Source of the DNA: Chrysomallon squamiferum
Taxonomy: Eukaryota > Mollusca > Gastropoda > Neomphalida > Peltospiridae
DNA length: 64,000 bases
Assembly: GCA_012295275.1 (NCBI GenBank)
Contig: CM022670.1
Location: 9,774,083 to 9,838,082, forward strand
Reading direction: 5' to 3'
This document shows, piece by piece, positions 27,557-39,175 of this stretch (positions are counted from its first letter, which is position 1; the number at the start of each line of letters is the position of its first letter). The notes below the pieces were generated by a model. That model saw nothing but the letters and a program-made list of their open reading frames with translations, was not told the origin of the DNA and ran no database searches. The translations under genes and the position numbers were made by a program.

Positions 27557-28083
27557 TAAGTGCCTATATACACATTCATATATGTGTGCGTCTGTCTGTA
27601 ACTGTGCGTCCGTGTGTCTACGTGTGTACTCTCAAAGCAGAAATATATTTTTGTATTTTTCTTATATTCGTGACAACGCATCGTTATGTATATTTACTGG
27701 GCAGCTTTAACCACTAAAATAGATTTTTAAAAATAATAATATAAAGAAAAATAAACCGCTATAATTAAATACTGCATTAATTAGAAAGCATCATAATATT
27801 TTAACTGAAAAACTGTTCTAGGGATTGATTTCATGTTTCTAAAACTTTGCTAGCCATTGTGAAAATGGCTTTAGTCGAGGGAGGGACTTTTTACTTCTGT
27901 TACCAGTTTTATGTAATAAAGATTAGAAATAGTAAATTCACTTAAATGATTCGGATTAAATTTTAAAATCATCAAAAATAATTTTAATTAAATAGTTTAA
28001 ATGTAATTGTGAGTCTGCAAGCAAATAGGTAAATACACACACACACCTCATACATGAACACACTTTATATAATTATATATATT

Positions 28084-28087
<4 letters not shown>

Positions 28088-28122
<35 letters not shown>

Positions 28123-28212
28123 GACAAACTGGCCTACGCAAAATCGTTTAAAATCCATCCTTCAAAAAAATACGTCCAATATCTGTGGAATTTGCTTTTA
28201 AGAAAATAATCG

Positions 28213-28252
<40 letters not shown>

Positions 28253-28345
28253 GACAAACTGGCCTACGCAAAATCGTTTAAAATCCATCCTTCAAAAAAA
28301 TACGTCCAATATCTATGGAATTTGCTTTTAAGAAAATAATCGAAC
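28088..28345 (+). repeat. 130-bp tandem duplication starting in a CA microsatellite
   Basis: Two copies, 28088-28215 and 28216-28345. Each starts with a CA run of about 25-28 bp and continues through CATATACACAGACAAACTGG to AGAAAATAATCGAAC. In the unique part I see a single difference (CTGTGG at about 28183 versus CTATGG at about 28313), so the duplication is recent or an assembly artefact. Confidence 0.92.
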
Positions 28346-28783
28346 GTGACCACTTTTCCCAGGAAACGTGATTCACTTTAAACCGAGGCTCTAACATCAT
28401 CGCACACGTAAATGAGTAACGGCCACACCTAGATTTCCCTAGCAAACTGAGATGGGGATAATTTTCTGCAGATTCTATTAAAGAAGATTATGCTGTATTT
28501 ATTTTTATCTAAATGTGTATACAAAATATCTAAATATAAAGTTAAAAAAAAAAAAAAAAAAAAAGATTCCCAGCTGATACAAAAGTCTATCACAACAACG
28601 ATACATTATTTACAAAGATGGTACTGTTTGAGGTATATGAGAGAGAATGAGAAAGAGAAGGAAAGGGAGGAAGCGAGAGATAAAGTAGGCGCGCGCGCAT
28701 GGTTTTAAAAGATCAGATAAAAATGTTTATGAAAATGTCGATTAATAAAATACACTACTTCCGTTAACGTTTAGTTTTTGAGT

Positions 28784-28784
<1 letters not shown>

Positions 28785-28851
<67 letters not shown>
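28785..28851 (+). repeat. (AG)n microsatellite
   Basis: A pure AG run of 67 bp in the PXDN upstream region. Confidence 0.95.
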
Positions 28852-28854
<3 letters not shown>

Positions 28855-29832
28855 AAAAAACCGAAAACAAGATATTTAATTTTTATAGCTAATAGCGATT
28901 AATGGAATGTAGGGTTGCTGTTCTTAGTTGAGGACAGTGAAGATTTTTATGGAATACTCATGACTTTATAATACTCACACGTTGTTTAAAAAAAAAAAAA
29001 AAAAAAAAAGATTAATATGTTGATTAACAGCATACAGATATAGCTGTTTTAGCCCCGTCTAAGATCAAATATTAAGACGATTTATCATCTTTAACCTATG
29101 ACAAACATTTATTCAGTCAGATTTAGACTTCATAATATAATCTTAGTACGAGCAGGTGCTGAAAGGGGGGCAGTGGGATCAACAGCCCCCGACACATACT
29201 TCAGATGTGAGGGAATTCAAACAGTTAAATTAAAATTAATGTGTATTTTTTTAAAATAATTTTTGTTCTTTATTTTTTTTATTTTTTTTTAATTTTTTTT
29301 TTTTGTTGTTGTTTATTTTTTTTTATTATTATATATATTTTTTTTTTTTTTTTTTTATATCAATTTTTTTTTTTTTAAATTTGAAATGATATCTATTAGC
29401 TTCGTCTTACAAACAGCCCTGCAGTTCCTCAAGCTGGTGTGAACGTGGCTCCGTGTAGAGAACGCACCAGTCTGCGTAATACTGATAAAGTATCAGTTAA
29501 TCGCCGCGTTGATGTTGATCATTGAGGGATTCCACCGCAACACGTTGTTTAACTTACTTTAAAAATAATAATAGAAACATATCTGAGATCTTCCTTGTCA
29601 CACGAGCGACTAATTTGGCTTTAGTCAGCACTGAAAAAATAAATGAAGTAGACTGACTGTTTCCTGAAAATGATATCTCATTTGGTCCTTCGAATTTAAT
29701 TAATGTTGCTGATTTATATTTAATTAAAATATAAATTTTATTTCATCATATTTTTTTAATTTTTCCTTTTTATTATTATTATAAGTTTGACATATTTAAG
29801 ACGTTATCTTTTCTCACATTTCTCATTTTTAG

Positions 29833-29888
29833 ACCCAAACCTTCTTGGGGACATGCAGTCAATGTTGGAACCGGTCATCACCAAACCT
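29833..29888 (+). other. Exon-like segment of unknown gene
   Basis: A 56-bp GC-richer piece on the plus strand is flanked by a strong acceptor (pyrimidine tract then TTTTTAG) and a good donor (GTGAGA at 29889). All three frames are open, one reading DPNLLGDMQSMLEPVITKP. No partner exon is recognised, and I do not recognise a family. It may be part of a non-coding transcript or chance. Confidence 0.25.
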
Positions 29889-29916
29889 GTGAGATCCGAT
29901 CTATTATTATTCGATC

Positions 29917-29958
<42 letters not shown>

Positions 29959-30552
29959 ACTACATTAACATCAACGATGTTTGGTTTACTGTTTTTATTT
30001 ATTTATTTTATTTTATTATGATTATTTTTTATGAGGGATATCTGAGTGCTGCGTTTTTTTTTTTTTTTTTTTTTTTAGCTGTTTGCTTTTTAATTATTAT
30101 TATTATTAATATTCTGTTTGTTTGTTTTGAGGTTTGTTTTATTTATTTATTTTATATTATTCGCTGCGGCGTGTTGTTCATGAACTGAGTAATGTTTCGT
30201 CGACTATAAATGTGTTGGCCTTTGTTATCGGCTGCTGCAAGGTGTTTGTTTTCATAAACGTATATTTTTAACACCATGCATTTCGTGAGGTCGGAGGTTG
30301 TGTGCGATTCCGTATTTTTTCCATATTTGCAAAAAGGAGAACATTAAACTATTTTTTAATTATTATTATTATTTTTTTTTTTTTAATTGCGACACATATT
30401 TCTAACCTAAATTAAACATGTTTAATGATGATATTAAATACAAAAGGTTGTATAAAAAATAATTGTCGATTTATCAAATATGACTATAACGTAATATTTT
30501 GTTTTTCTAAACACACACATATCGATTTCAAAATTGCTAAAAAGAAAAAAAG

Positions 30553-30588
<36 letters not shown>

Positions 30589-31172
30589 ATAAAATTAATC
30601 ATTTTGTCGATTCGTTTCTAATTTGTTCAAAATTTCGCTAACCGACGGCGAAACACGAACTGATAAAATGAAAGCCCGCCTGCACTGAAAAACTGTTTAT
30701 TGTTACATTCGTTCTTGTTTGTGACGTTTGGTGAACAAAATTAAATGGGTTATTTTCGTAATTGTTAGTCACGACTGGTGAAAAATGGTATATGTTAGTT
30801 TGTGTGTAAACTGGATAACGGCAACTGTTCAGAAATATTAATTGTTACGAATTGATATCCATTCGTGTTTGAAGGGAATTCACGAAAACAGGGGAGACAA
30901 TCCAGCACATTCTTATTATTATAGGACTGTTTTGTCACTGTAAAAAAGCAAATTAATAATAAATAAATCAATAAAAAAAAAAAAAATAAATTAAATTAAA
31001 TAACCAAATCGATTTAATTTTATTTATTTATTTATTTATTCATTTATTTTGTGTTGGAAAAGGAAAAATATATTTAATTATAAGAAATGATGCCTCAAAG
31101 TAATAAATAAATAATAGTTTCATATTTAAATAATACTAATAGTAGTAGGTAGTAGTAGTACTAGTAGTAGTA

Positions 31173-31210
<38 letters not shown>

Positions 31211-31874
31211 TTTAAAAAGGAAAAAAAGGAAAAATAATAATCATAAATAAATCTGTACAAAAAAAACTAACAAGCTTTTTAAATGAAATCTATTTGCAGA
31301 ATGTTAATTTTAAATTCATTTAAAACAAAACATTTTCATGCAAAAATAATCTTATGTTAAAACAACATTGTTATCAAACATTAATTATATAAAAGTAAAA
31401 TAATAATAAATTCTTCACATACATTTGACCTGAGAGTTCAGAATATGTAAATCTTACAATATCTATGTATGATAATTCTTTGTAAGTTATAAATATCCAT
31501 CAACTTAAATTTTAAAACCAATTTAAATAATAATTTGATGACAATAATTATTATGAAATAGTTTTGCCAGGAAAGTTGTATTTTATTTCTAATGGAAACT
31601 CAGATCTCATTCAAATGAGACTACAAATGTATGGTTCTGAAAAACATTTAACTGCATCCTTACTTTCAGTCTGCAGGCCAATATAGCATGAAAACAGCCA
31701 TTTCTTTTTTTCTACTATTGTTCTTGTAGTTGCTGTAGTAGCCTTTGACTAATTACAATTTACAATCATATTAATGAAAAATTAATTCATTGAACTGGCT
31801 CAGATGATATTGAAAAACTTGAATCCAATTATTCATTATTTGCATTAAACTACAAATTTAATAATTTTGACTGA

Positions 31875-32054
31875 CAGAATATTAATGTACAAACTGCATA
31901 TCACATTATTAATCTACACACTGCTAATCACAGTTTTAACCTACACAGTGCTCATCACAGTATTAATTTACATAGTGCTGTTCAGAATATTAATAATCAT
32001 AGAGCTAATTTAAATATTAATACATATACAGCTAGTCAGAATGTTAATATACAA
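31875..32054 (+). repeat. 27-bp degenerate minisatellite, 6.7 copies
   Basis: Six units of exactly 27 bp followed by 18 bp of a seventh. The consensus is close to CAGAATATTAAT, CTACACA, GTGCTAAT. Units start at 31875, 31902, 31929, 31956, 31983, 32010 and 32037. Each unit has several substitutions but no indels. Confidence 0.88.
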
Positions 32055-32481
32055 TTTTATTGCTATGGGAAATAATTCTGTCGCAAAAATTCATTTTCAC
32101 ATTTTGTCATGCTATTAATTTTCAAAAACATTCTAACAACATATATTTCTCAATAAATGTACATAAATATTTATAATTTAGCATAATAATACATTTTGCT
32201 ATAATTACAGCTATTTTATACAATAAGCACTGCATTTTAAAATTTTCAGAAAATATTCAGTATGTACAATCTAACTCTGAAAATAATAAGTGAGATAATT
32301 AAGAAAATATTAAATTATATATCATGTTTCTGTGCATTAATTGTGCAAAAAGATAATAAATATATGTTTGTGCAAGGTATTTTAATTATTTTAAGGATTA
32401 AAAGATAAACCTAAGAAAATATATAAATATTCTCCATTGCATTTCTGTACAAGCATGTCAAAACTGTAAATGTCTAAATAT

Positions 32482-32573
32482 TTTATTAAAAATTAAATAG
32501 CTGAAAAATTAATTCCTTGGTTTTAATTTTAATTTTAATTTTAATTTTTTAATTTTTTTTAAACTATTTTATT
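32482..32573 (-). terminator. Candidate RTEL1 polyadenylation signals
   Basis: AATAAA on the minus strand lies 21 nt (32573-32568) and 107 nt (32487-32482) after the stop codon. In DNA this AT-rich the hexamer is common, so only position supports it. Confidence 0.4.
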
Positions 32574-32593
32574 ATCATATAAAGTATTTTCTA

Positions 32594-32680
32594 TTAGACA
32601 TTTGGTCCAGAAGAAAAAAGGAACTGCTTTAAATCCCTCCTTCGAACTGGAGATCCACAGCAAGGGCATAATTTATTGCT
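32594..32680 (-). CDS. RTEL1: RTEL1 exon 34: RING-like domain, end, and stop
   Basis: Residues 1181-1208. Cysteines 1185, 1187 and 1188 in [17 protein letters not shown] finish the metal-binding domain. The protein ends FSSGPNV with TAA at 32596-32594. AATAAA sequences on the minus strand at 32573-32568 and 32487-32482 are possible polyadenylation signals. Confidence 0.93.
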   Translation of the reverse strand, partial: SNKLCPCCGSPVRRRDLKQFLFSSGPNV

Positions 32681-34660
32681 CTGCAAAAAAAAAAAAAAAA
32701 AAAAAATAAATGATAATAAAATATATTAAAAAATAACAAACATTTAAAATATTTATATATCATAAAACAATATAAACCAAAAATAAAAAATAAATAAATA
32801 ATAATAACAATAAAAAACACTTAAAATGTTATATTTTCTGAATATTTGACTAACATATTAACTGAACCTTGAATTATAATTAGGTAATTAAAATTAGATA
32901 AACTGTTCTGCTTAAATGCTTAAAATATTTGAAAGATCTGGTACTTTATTACAGTTAATGATATTTGCAATGTGACATAAAATTTACCTTTATAACTTTT
33001 TTCCAACACAAAAAACAGCAGACATGAGAGCATGTGGCTTGGAATGGGATATGAGAATCAGATCCACAAAGAGCACAGATATAACCTTTAAAAATAATAA
33101 TAACAAATTAAATAAATAAATAATAATTCTAATAATAATAAGAAGAATAATAATGACTTAAAAAAAAAAAATGAAATAAGATCCAGTCAAAAAATGAAAA
33201 TTAAGATGAAATTTTTAAATTTTTTGTAATTTATAATACACTATTTATTTAAAATGAAGAAAAAAATTATGTACATGTAATAACAACAGTATCCATAAAT
33301 TATTAATGATCTTAATAAACAGTAAAATTAACAATGAAAATGTAACTGTGGTCCATGAATTAATAGAAACAAAAAACTGACTGTTTGTTTCTTTATAAAA
33401 ATTTCCAAGTAATAAATAAAAAAGGTCATTATCCACCCCCAACAACAAAATAGTATAAATGAAAATTAGCTCATAAACATTACCAGACTTGGAAAATCTC
33501 GTTGATGTCTGTGACATACGTATTGCTGTCTCACATTTCTCCACTCCACTACTAGGTCCTGGTCCATCAGACGTCTGCTTATCACCCAAATGCTTATTAG
33601 AGTCAACTGATGAAGTGTTATCACTGATATCAGGTTTATGAATGCTGTGGTCATCATCAGACAATGATTTTGTGGAAGGTTGTTTGTTTTCTTTAAGTCC
33701 ATTTAAAACCACAGTGCTGGGAATACATGAGAGTCCTCTGGAAAGTTTATGGGTGGGTTCACCGTCAACTGTGTTGATTGCTGTTTTACCCACCTCTGAA
33801 GCAGACAGCAATTTTGAAGTGGAGGAAGACCTATTGGTTGAATTATTTTCAATTTCAGATGATGAATCTGTTTTAGCTCTTTTCCCAGCAGGTTCTGTAG
33901 ATAAAATGATTACAAATTTTGATTTTGTTAAATAAATTTTTTTTTTTTTCATTCTTCAGAAGAGTTATTTTTTTTTTTTTAATTTATGTTTTTCTGTTCT
34001 TTTTTTTAATTTGTACTCACCTGAAATCAATAAAATGTGCAGGTATAATTAGCATTTTTTAAAAATTATCTTATTCTTAATTTCAGATAATTTTACTAGA
34101 CAGTTAATATCTTCAAAAAAGTTTTGTCAAACCTAAAAAACTTTTATTATTTAAATAAAATTGATATACTGTTTAAGCTTATTTAAATATTATTTTTATA
34201 CTAATGTCTGTTTTTCTGCCTATCTTCTATAATAAAATATTTAAAATATGCCTTTGATGTGAAAATGTCTGAATCACAGACATTGTCACACATAATAACT
34301 GAATCAAAATATTATTTAAAAAAAACTAAATAATAATAATAAAATAAAATTCATTACAAAATTCTATTTAACAATCAACTGTTAACATCAAAACCAAAGA
34401 AAAGTATTATAAAGCATATAGCAGAAATATATTCTTTCACTTTGTTCTTTCAGCATCGAATATCTTTAATTCACACACTATTTTACAATGAACTGTTAAT
34501 ATAAAAACAAAATCTGCAATCCCCCACTAGAGTAACATTAAAAATCTTATTTTAAAAATAACTGTTATAAATCCCTTTACCAAACTCATATTCTAAAGAA
34601 TAATAAAAAAAAATTCTTTAAAAGTCAACTGTTATAAATGCATTTATCAAAAATAAAGAA

Positions 34661-34691
<31 letters not shown>

Positions 34692-37600
34692 CTTTTATTA
34701 GCATTTTATTGCTCCCAAATCTCACCAGGTTTCCCAGAATACAGCAGTCTTTTTTCAGCAGAATGTTCTGGAATGTATCCACACCTCATCCCAGTTAGGT
34801 TATGACAAATCTGATCAAACTGCTCTTTGTGTTGGGAATGAACAAATTTGTAAAATTCTGAATGAAAAAAAAAAATTAAATTAAAAAATGATAAAATGAA
34901 GTTACGAAGTAATGTTACACTCACTGGTTGTCTTATTCCAGGTTGAATAAAAAACAACAAATGATTTTATTGTATTACAAATATGGTAGATAAATGTTTA
35001 ACATGGTTCATACCCCTTGGGCTGTTAAAATTTCCATAACTTTTCAAAAATTTTCCATAGCACACAAATTCAAATTTCCAAAACTATTTCCAAGCAAACT
35101 CAATAACAACAAAGTTGGTGGGTTTTTTGTGCATTTTTTTTAGACATGTTTGTCAGAGTTAAAACATTTGCTCTGACTAACCTGCGTGGTATACATGTAG
35201 GATTACTAGTAATAAAAAAAAAGTAATTTATTTTGGTGTTTAAAAATGCAGTTTTATTCTTGGAGTGGACATGGCTATGATGATATGTAAGGCAGATTGC
35301 CAGAAATATGAATACAGAAGAATTGCTTCACAAAAAGTTGTTGCATTGCTTTCTTATTATTCAGTTAATAACCCATACCTTTAAAATGCCCCAAATTCTA
35401 CTGCTTATAGGTTTGTGGTCTGAATTATCAGATGGACTTTTCTCTCAATTTTATTATTTCACAAAATACGACTTCAATTTCAAGTTATTTTTATTTTTCT
35501 CTTTTGCTTTTACAGTCTTCCTGAAACTATTAGATTTAGTCAAATCTGTGAGATTTCCTTTATTCTAAGCAGATTCTGCCAATTCATCAGCAGATGATTC
35601 AATATCTTTTTCTAACTGTGCTCGCTTTGTCTCTAATTCAATACACTGAGACCTTTCCTCCGCTGTTCATCACCCTTAACCCTAATCCTAAAATGAAAAA
35701 TCGAACTAACACTAATATTACACAATGTTATTTTTGTCATAATTAAACACCCACCCACACCCTTGTAATGCTAGACTATACAAAATACAAGAAGATCATC
35801 ACTCCCACACACAGACAAAGCAATGGGGCAATGTTTATTTATATTCATGTGTACTACAATGACGTCATTGTTAATGCGACATATATTGCTGTAAGATGGT
35901 AAAAACCTGTGGGTTTTTGCTTGCACCATTTTAACTGATCATCGTATAAATACAATGTTAAAAATTAAAATGTCTGGTGCATCAAAGCATTTCAGCTGGA
36001 TTTATAATTGTGTTAGGTTTATATTTACCTGTAAAAACCTACATTAAACATATTTTTCAGACTATAACTTACTACTTTTTTCTTCCATATATAAGGGTGC
36101 CTGTCCATGTGTCTGTTGCAGACATGCTTCTCAACGGCTCGCTCTGATTAGCACGTTAAATTGTTTCCATTTCCATTTCCATATGAATTTTATTTTCATA
36201 TAAAATAATGAATAAGCCACTTCTGTTAGTAGGATGTGTCATTGCATTTAAAAACTTGAACAGATTGGAACAGCTGATTGTTGTTGCATTAAATCATTAA
36301 TTCTGTGGCATGTCACTGTGTGCATGTTGATACCAAAAGAACGACAATGCAACAATAGACACTTATCAGAGTTGTAATCAATTACACTGACCATTTAGCG
36401 CTATCACAACAAGTCCACTCTGCCAGTCTGATAAAAGTTTGCAACAAGTATCACCTATTGATACTTAAAGAGATTTAAAAAACAAGTGCAGATAACCTGA
36501 CTTAATCTTTTGGAATCAGGCTAAAACAGAACCACTACCAAAACTAAACCATTTTCTTTGGTTAGGTTATAACAGCACCTCATTATATTGGCTAAAACGG
36601 GGTGTTGGGTTGGGGCTAAATATTGGTGAAACAAACCCTTTTTTCTTATATTTATTTACAGAAAGGACATAATTTTCCATAACTTTTCCGTAGCCAAGGT
36701 GACAAAACCTGAATTTCCAAAACTTTTAAGGTCCTGGAAAACACTGTGACGAAATTCCAAAACTTTCCGAGACTTTCCAAAATGCATATGAACCCTGGAA
36801 TATTTTATTTAGACAAACAAACAGACATACTTACATCAATACACACAGAAATATACACACATACACAAACATATATTAACGACTGAATATAATAATGTTA
36901 AATATAAATGCTGTTTTAGAAACATTTTTCGCCATAATAATAATAATAATTTTTCCCATTTTAGTAAATGTGAGAATAAAAATATCTCACTTCTGAAGAT
37001 ATGGTGAGTGCTGGGGTCTGCTGTGAACAGATCAGCCAGAACACTAATTACTCTGTCCAAGTTCTTAGTCTTGCGATACTCAATCAGAGTCTTAGAGAAC
37101 AGCTTATATGAGTCTGCGGACAAGATTTTTTTCACCTTAAATGTAAAATAAATAAATAAATTTATAATGTAATGTAATAAGATTAAATTAAAATTAAATT
37201 AGTTAAAAAGGTTAATTAATAAATAGGAAAGATAAAGAAATATAAAAGTGGAAAAAGAAATTAAGAATGTAATTGTGAAAAGATAAAATAAAAAAAATTT
37301 AAAAATAAATAAATAATATAAAATATTATTTTTGTTTATTACTGTTTTATTTATCATTGTTAGTTTTTTGGAGTTTTTGTTTTTAATTTATTATATTTAT
37401 TGTTATATTTAATCATTTTAATAAAAAAAAAAAAATTTTTAAATTAATACATAAATAAATAAAGGAAAAAGTAATTATTTTAATTAAAATAAAAAAAAAC
37501 AAAAAAAACATATACATAAGTAAATAAATTAAAAAAAAAATTAAATTAAATAAAACAAGAATAAGAAAGCAACATACAAATGACAATGATAAGTAAAATT

Positions 37601-39134
37601 ATATAACAATAGAAAAATTAAAAAAAAAATTATTATAAATTATACCAATTAATAAAATTATATTAAAGTAAAACCATATAAAACAGAACAAAAAACAATT
37701 ATTTTTTTTATTTATTATATTAATTATTTACAAAATTATATTATTTATTTAATTTAAAATATTATTAATGTTTTTTCTTGTTTTTTTAAATTTTATTTCT
37801 TTTGCTTAATTTTACTTCCATTGTTTTATTTATTCTATTATTAAATTTTTGCTGTTGTTTAATTTGTTTTTCATTTATCATTTCCTAATTTGTATTTAAT
37901 ATTTAAACATTTTCTGTTGTTACTTTGTTTTATTTCATTTTAATCATATTTTTAATTTCATTATTTGTCATTTTTATTAAATTTTTATTAATTTGTTATA
38001 TTTAATTTTTTATTTTATTTTATTAGTAGTATTATTTTACTTTTTATTTTATTTTATTTTATTTTTGAATCTTTGTTTTTTATTACTTTATTTTAATCTA
38101 TTTTATTTTATTTATTTTCATTTATTATATTTTATTTCTATTTGTTTATTTTACTTTTATTTTTGTTTATTGTCAAATTAATAAGAAAAAAGTAAAATTT
38201 AAATAAAATCATAATTAAATAAAAATTAAAGAAAACAAAATAATAAAAATATAATAACAGCAAAAATCAACTAAAATAAATAAAAATTAAAAATAAAATA
38301 AAACAATAAACAATTATGTAAAATACAATAATAATTGGTAAAAATATTTCAAAATTAAAATTTAAAAAAATAATAATAATAAAACAAATATATAACATAT
38401 AAAGAAGTAAAAGAATAAATATAAAATAATAAAAACAAAACGCAATGAAAAATAAAATAATCAGAACAAAATAATGTAAAATAAAAAAAATAATAAAAAA
38501 ATAAGCAAAACACACCTCACTGACATAATCTTCAGCTTTGTTGACATGGACACTGGAAATTGTTTTGGATTCTGTTGAGGATGCTGTTTGCTCATTAGAC
38601 TTCTGAAAAAAAAAAAAAAAATGGCGGCTGTAACAAACACAGATTTAATGAAGATAAAAAAATACAAAAACAATTTTGACTGTATTCAAAAGTAAGAAAA
38701 AATAAAAGAAAATAGAAACAAACCATTATATGTATATATTAAATAAAAATTAATTTTTTTTTAACAAGGATTAAAAGGAAATTTTACCTTTATAACAATT
38801 CTTTTTTTCTTCGGGTGGGCTGGTTTCACTGGTTGATGAGATGGTATCTGTTAGAAAAATAAAAATTATTTTTCCTTAATTATTTTATAATTTATTTGTC
38901 ATTATCATTATTTTATTTGTTTATTTATTGATTTATTTATATATTCATTTTTTTTATTTATTTATAAAAAAAGCATACAAATGGTAGTAATAAAAAGTTG
39001 AATTACAAATAAAAAAATAAAAAATACAAAAGAATTAAACGGGTATGAAACAAAATTAAGAAATAAAAAATATTTTCTGTAAGCTTACCAAGAACATTTA
39101 ATTAATTATTTTAAAATCTCAATACTTTTTTAAT

Positions 39135-39175
<41 letters not shown>

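Larger units (their letters stand above)
26972..32593. other. Spacer between PXDN 5' end and RTEL1 3' end
   Basis: About 5.6 kb between two minus-strand genes. The stretch just above 26972 is CpG-richer and should hold the PXDN 5' UTR and promoter, though no clear TATA box can be assigned. It also holds TTA tracts (27513-27556, about 29917-29955), a duplicated CA-anchored segment (28088-28345), an AG run (28785-28851), poly(A) runs, an exon-like piece at 29833-29888 and a 27-bp minisatellite (31875-32054). A CpG-richer patch at 30170-30330 carries TATAAAT at about 30204. No complete gene is seen. Confidence 0.7.
34858..36990 (-). other. RTEL1 intron 30 with inserted element
   Basis: A 2.1-kb intron whose centre (about 35002-36797) is clearly less A/T-simple than the neighbouring introns and holds a decayed transposon (see separate entries). 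The flanks hold only poly(A). Confidence 0.8.

Noticed and set aside
29787-30188. A 133-codon plus-strand frame
   Set aside because: Mostly TTA and T runs; only the 56-bp exon-like core (29833-29888) is worth noting.
35668-35695. Telomere-like CCCTTAACCCTAATCC
   Set aside because: Only about two degenerate units inside a decayed transposon; not a telomeric tract.
37993-38515. Overlapping frames on both strands
   Set aside because: Low-complexity A/T sequence that reads as F, I, L, Y strings; no coding character.
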